From contig CAZFHA010000007.1 of assembly GCA_964518595.1 (NCBI GenBank), positions 62,001 to 126,000 of the forward strand: DNA of 64,000 bases, in the 5' to 3' direction. The DNA comes from CAZFHA01 sp964518595. Lineage in GTDB: Bacteria; Bacillota; Clostridia; Saccharofermentanales; Saccharofermentanaceae. Position numbers and translations under genes: made by a program. The notes beneath the pieces were generated by a model. It searched no databases. It was not told the origin of the DNA and worked only from the letters and a program-made list of their open reading frames with translations. Below are positions 62,544 through 64,000 of this stretch, in pieces (the stretch's first letter is position 1; every line of letters begins with the position of its first letter).

Positions 62544-64000
62544 TTACGAAAGCCACACACCCACTTGATAAAAGATAAAGGCAACCACCCAGGCAATTCC
62601 CGTCTGATAAAACACCATCAAAAGTGCTAACTTTCCGCTGTTCATTTCTCTTCTAAAAGCATTGACTGCAGCAATGCAAGGTGTGTATAACAAAGTGAAT
62701 ACAAGAAAGGACATAGCCGCTAAGGGTGTGAAGATTTCTCCCAGCGCCGTGGGCAGCGCTGAAGTATCTGCACGGAGTAGCACAGCCAGACTACTGATTA
62801 CCGCTTCCTTGGCCATAAAACCAGAAAGAAGCGCAGTGGCAGCTCGCCAATCCCCAAAGCCCAAAGGTGCGAAGAAGGGTGCTAATCCATGACCGATTCC
62901 TGCCAACATACTATCAGCACTGTCAGCAACCGGATTCAGACGAATGTCAAAGGTTTGTAGGACCCATATCACTATGGAAGAGATAAAAATGACCGTAAAA
63001 GCACGAGTAATAAAATCTTTCGTTTTATCCCAGAGTAAAAGCAATACGCTCTTCAGCCCCGGCAGACGATAATGGGGCAACTCCATAATAAAAGGCACAG
63101 GCTTGCCTCTAAAAACAGTCTTCTTTAGGAGTAAGCCAGTTAAAATTGCCATGATTCCCCCTAAAAGATATAGACCGGTCATAACCAAGGCGGCTTGATT
63201 GGGAAAGAAAGCCATAGCGAAAATGCCATAAATAGGAAGCTTTGCACTGCAGCTCATAAACGGAATCAAGATGATAGTCATCTTACGATCTCTTTCACTG
63301 GAAAGGGTTCGAGCTGACATAATCGCCGGAACAGAGCAACCAAAACCAATTAGCATAGGAACAAAGCTTCTACCGGACAAACCAATTTTTCGAAGCAAAC
63401 GATCCATAACAAAAGCGACTCTTGCCATATAACCGCTGTCCTCTAAAAGAGCTAACAGGAAAAAAAGCACAATGATTGTCGGTACAAAGGAGAGAACGCT
63501 CCCCACCCCGGCAAAAACTCCGTCAATTATCAAGGATATTACAATGGGATTCACGGCTAAATTCTCTAATGCCCCTTGAGTCACGTTACTAAGGGCACTT
63601 ATACCGGTGCCCAACCAGTCACTTAAAAAGGCACCGATAAAACCAAAGGTAAGCCAAAAAACCAACGCCATAACCAAGACAAAAATTGGCAGTGCCAAAT
63701 ATTTATTGGTTAGCAGGGCATCAATGCGTAAACTGCGGCGGTGCTGAAGATTAACCTCAGGTTTCACTACCGCCTCCGCTGTTATCTTTTCAATAAAGGT
63801 ATAACGCATATCCGCAATTGCGGCCTTACGATCAGTACCTTCCTCGTTCTCCATCTCTTTAATGGTATGTTCAATCGTCTCTTTTTCGTTTTGGCTTAAG
63901 GCCAACCGCTCAAATAACAGTTGATCGCCTTCTACTAGTTTGGTAGCGGCAAAAGGAGCAGACACACCAATTCTTTCCGCATGATCTTCAATCAGATGGC
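62544..64000 (-). CDS. feoB: Ferrous iron transport protein B, C-terminal part (gene continues past the window)
   Basis: 485 residues are visible and the frame runs through the right edge, so the N-terminal GTPase domain is outside. A helical cytosolic segment (residues of LALSQNEKETIEHTIKEME) precedes a membrane core of about eight helices with two Gate/nucleoside-like repeats; IGFGCSVPAIMSARTLSSERDRKM and IPFMSCSAKLPIYGIFA are FeoB hallmarks with the pore-lining cysteines. It imports Fe2+ across the cytoplasmic membrane. A GTG at 63965 is not a start, because upstream codons continue the family sequence. FeoA is not visible. Confidence 0.95.
   Translation of the reverse strand, partial: HLIEDHAERIGVSAPFAATKLVEGDQLLFERLALSQNEKETIEHTIKEMENEEGTDRKAAIADMRYTFIEKITAEAVVKPEVNLQHRRSLRIDALLTNKYLALPIFVLVMALVFWLTFGFIGAFLSDWLGTGISALSNVTQGALENLAVNPIVISLIIDGVFAGVGSVLSFVPTIIVLFFLLALLEDSGYMARVAFVMDRLLRKIGLSGRSFVPMLIGFGCSVPAIMSARTLSSERDRKMTIILIPFMSCSAKLPIYGIFAMAFFPNQAALVMTGLYLLGGIMAILTGLLLKKTVFRGKPVPFIMELPHYRLPGLKSVLLLLWDKTKDFITRAFTVIFISSIVIWVLQTFDIRLNPVADSADSMLAGIGHGLAPFFAPLGFGDWRAATALLSGFMAKEAVISSLAVLLRADTSALPTALGEIFTPLAAMSFLVFTLLYTPCIAAVNAFRREMNSGKLALLMVFYQTGIAWVVAFIFYQVGVWLS

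Noticed and set aside
63933..63965. A GTG start at 63965 giving a short FeoB
   Set aside because: Upstream codons stay open to the window edge and continue the expected FeoB sequence, so this is an internal valine.

Overview
The window looks like chromosomal DNA from an anaerobic, single-membrane Firmicute, most likely a host-associated member of the Clostridia. The reasons are a pilin with its class C sortase, oxygen-sensitive glycyl radical chemistry with its own activase, a selenium-dependent molybdenum hydroxylase maturation operon, a T-box leader, purine-rich Shine-Dalgarno sequences and moderately low G+C. Species cannot be named from sequence alone. No rRNA, tRNA, CRISPR array, insertion sequence or prophage was seen. 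Most genes lie on the minus strand, in compact operons.

Layout. (1) 1-2.9 kb: a LacI-family regulator and uronate isomerase (uxaC), divergent from a gene that leaves the left edge; both promoters carry the same 14-bp operator. (2) 3-12 kb: a membrane-anchored unknown protein, then an arabinose operon read right to left (binding lipoprotein, ATPase, permease, AraR, AraA, AraD) with no ribulokinase. (3) 12-14.2 kb: T-box-controlled ilvB. (4) 14.2-23.7 kb: a surface protein of about 2,860 residues made of Ig-like repeats, and an ABC ATPase with altered catalytic motifs. (5) 24.1-29.6 kb: selenium operon (NifS-like, DUF3343-SelD fusion, YedF, YqeC, YqeB, XdhC). (6) 29.7-33.2 kb: a pilin, its class C sortase and a small unknown gene. 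(7) 33.4-43.8 kb: a ribose-type ABC importer, KDPG/KHG aldolase, then a regulatory block of a two-component system plus a tandem ABC 'ATPase' that has lost its ATP-binding residues, and a ROK repressor. (8) 43.9-49.8 kb, plus strand: a glycyl radical enzyme activase, an atypical glycyl radical enzyme and a sugar kinase fused to a mannose-6-phosphate isomerase-type domain. (9) 50-64 kb: mostly housekeeping and salvage genes (glutaredoxin, CorC-like protein, DUF4956, DUF2871, SEC-C protein, CE7 esterase, ribokinase, beta-CASP nuclease, HPr, NagA, NagB) and the C-terminal part of FeoB.

How the genes fit together. The theme is uptake and fermentation of plant and host sugars: arabinose, uronates, amino sugars, acetylated xylan fragments and one unidentified sugar. 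Two blocks look least described. The first is response regulator - sensor kinase with almost no extracellular part - nucleotide-binding-dead RbsA paralogue, next to a real ABC importer; I infer a transporter-coupled sensory system. The second is the ROK-controlled plus-strand operon, which pairs a glycyl radical enzyme of unusual motif with a kinase-isomerase fusion and probably degrades a sugar or polyol that cannot be named from sequence.

Start codons were moved where a Shine-Dalgarno sequence or an overlap with the upstream gene decided the matter; the reason is given in each entry. All functional calls rest on motif recognition by eye, without database searches.
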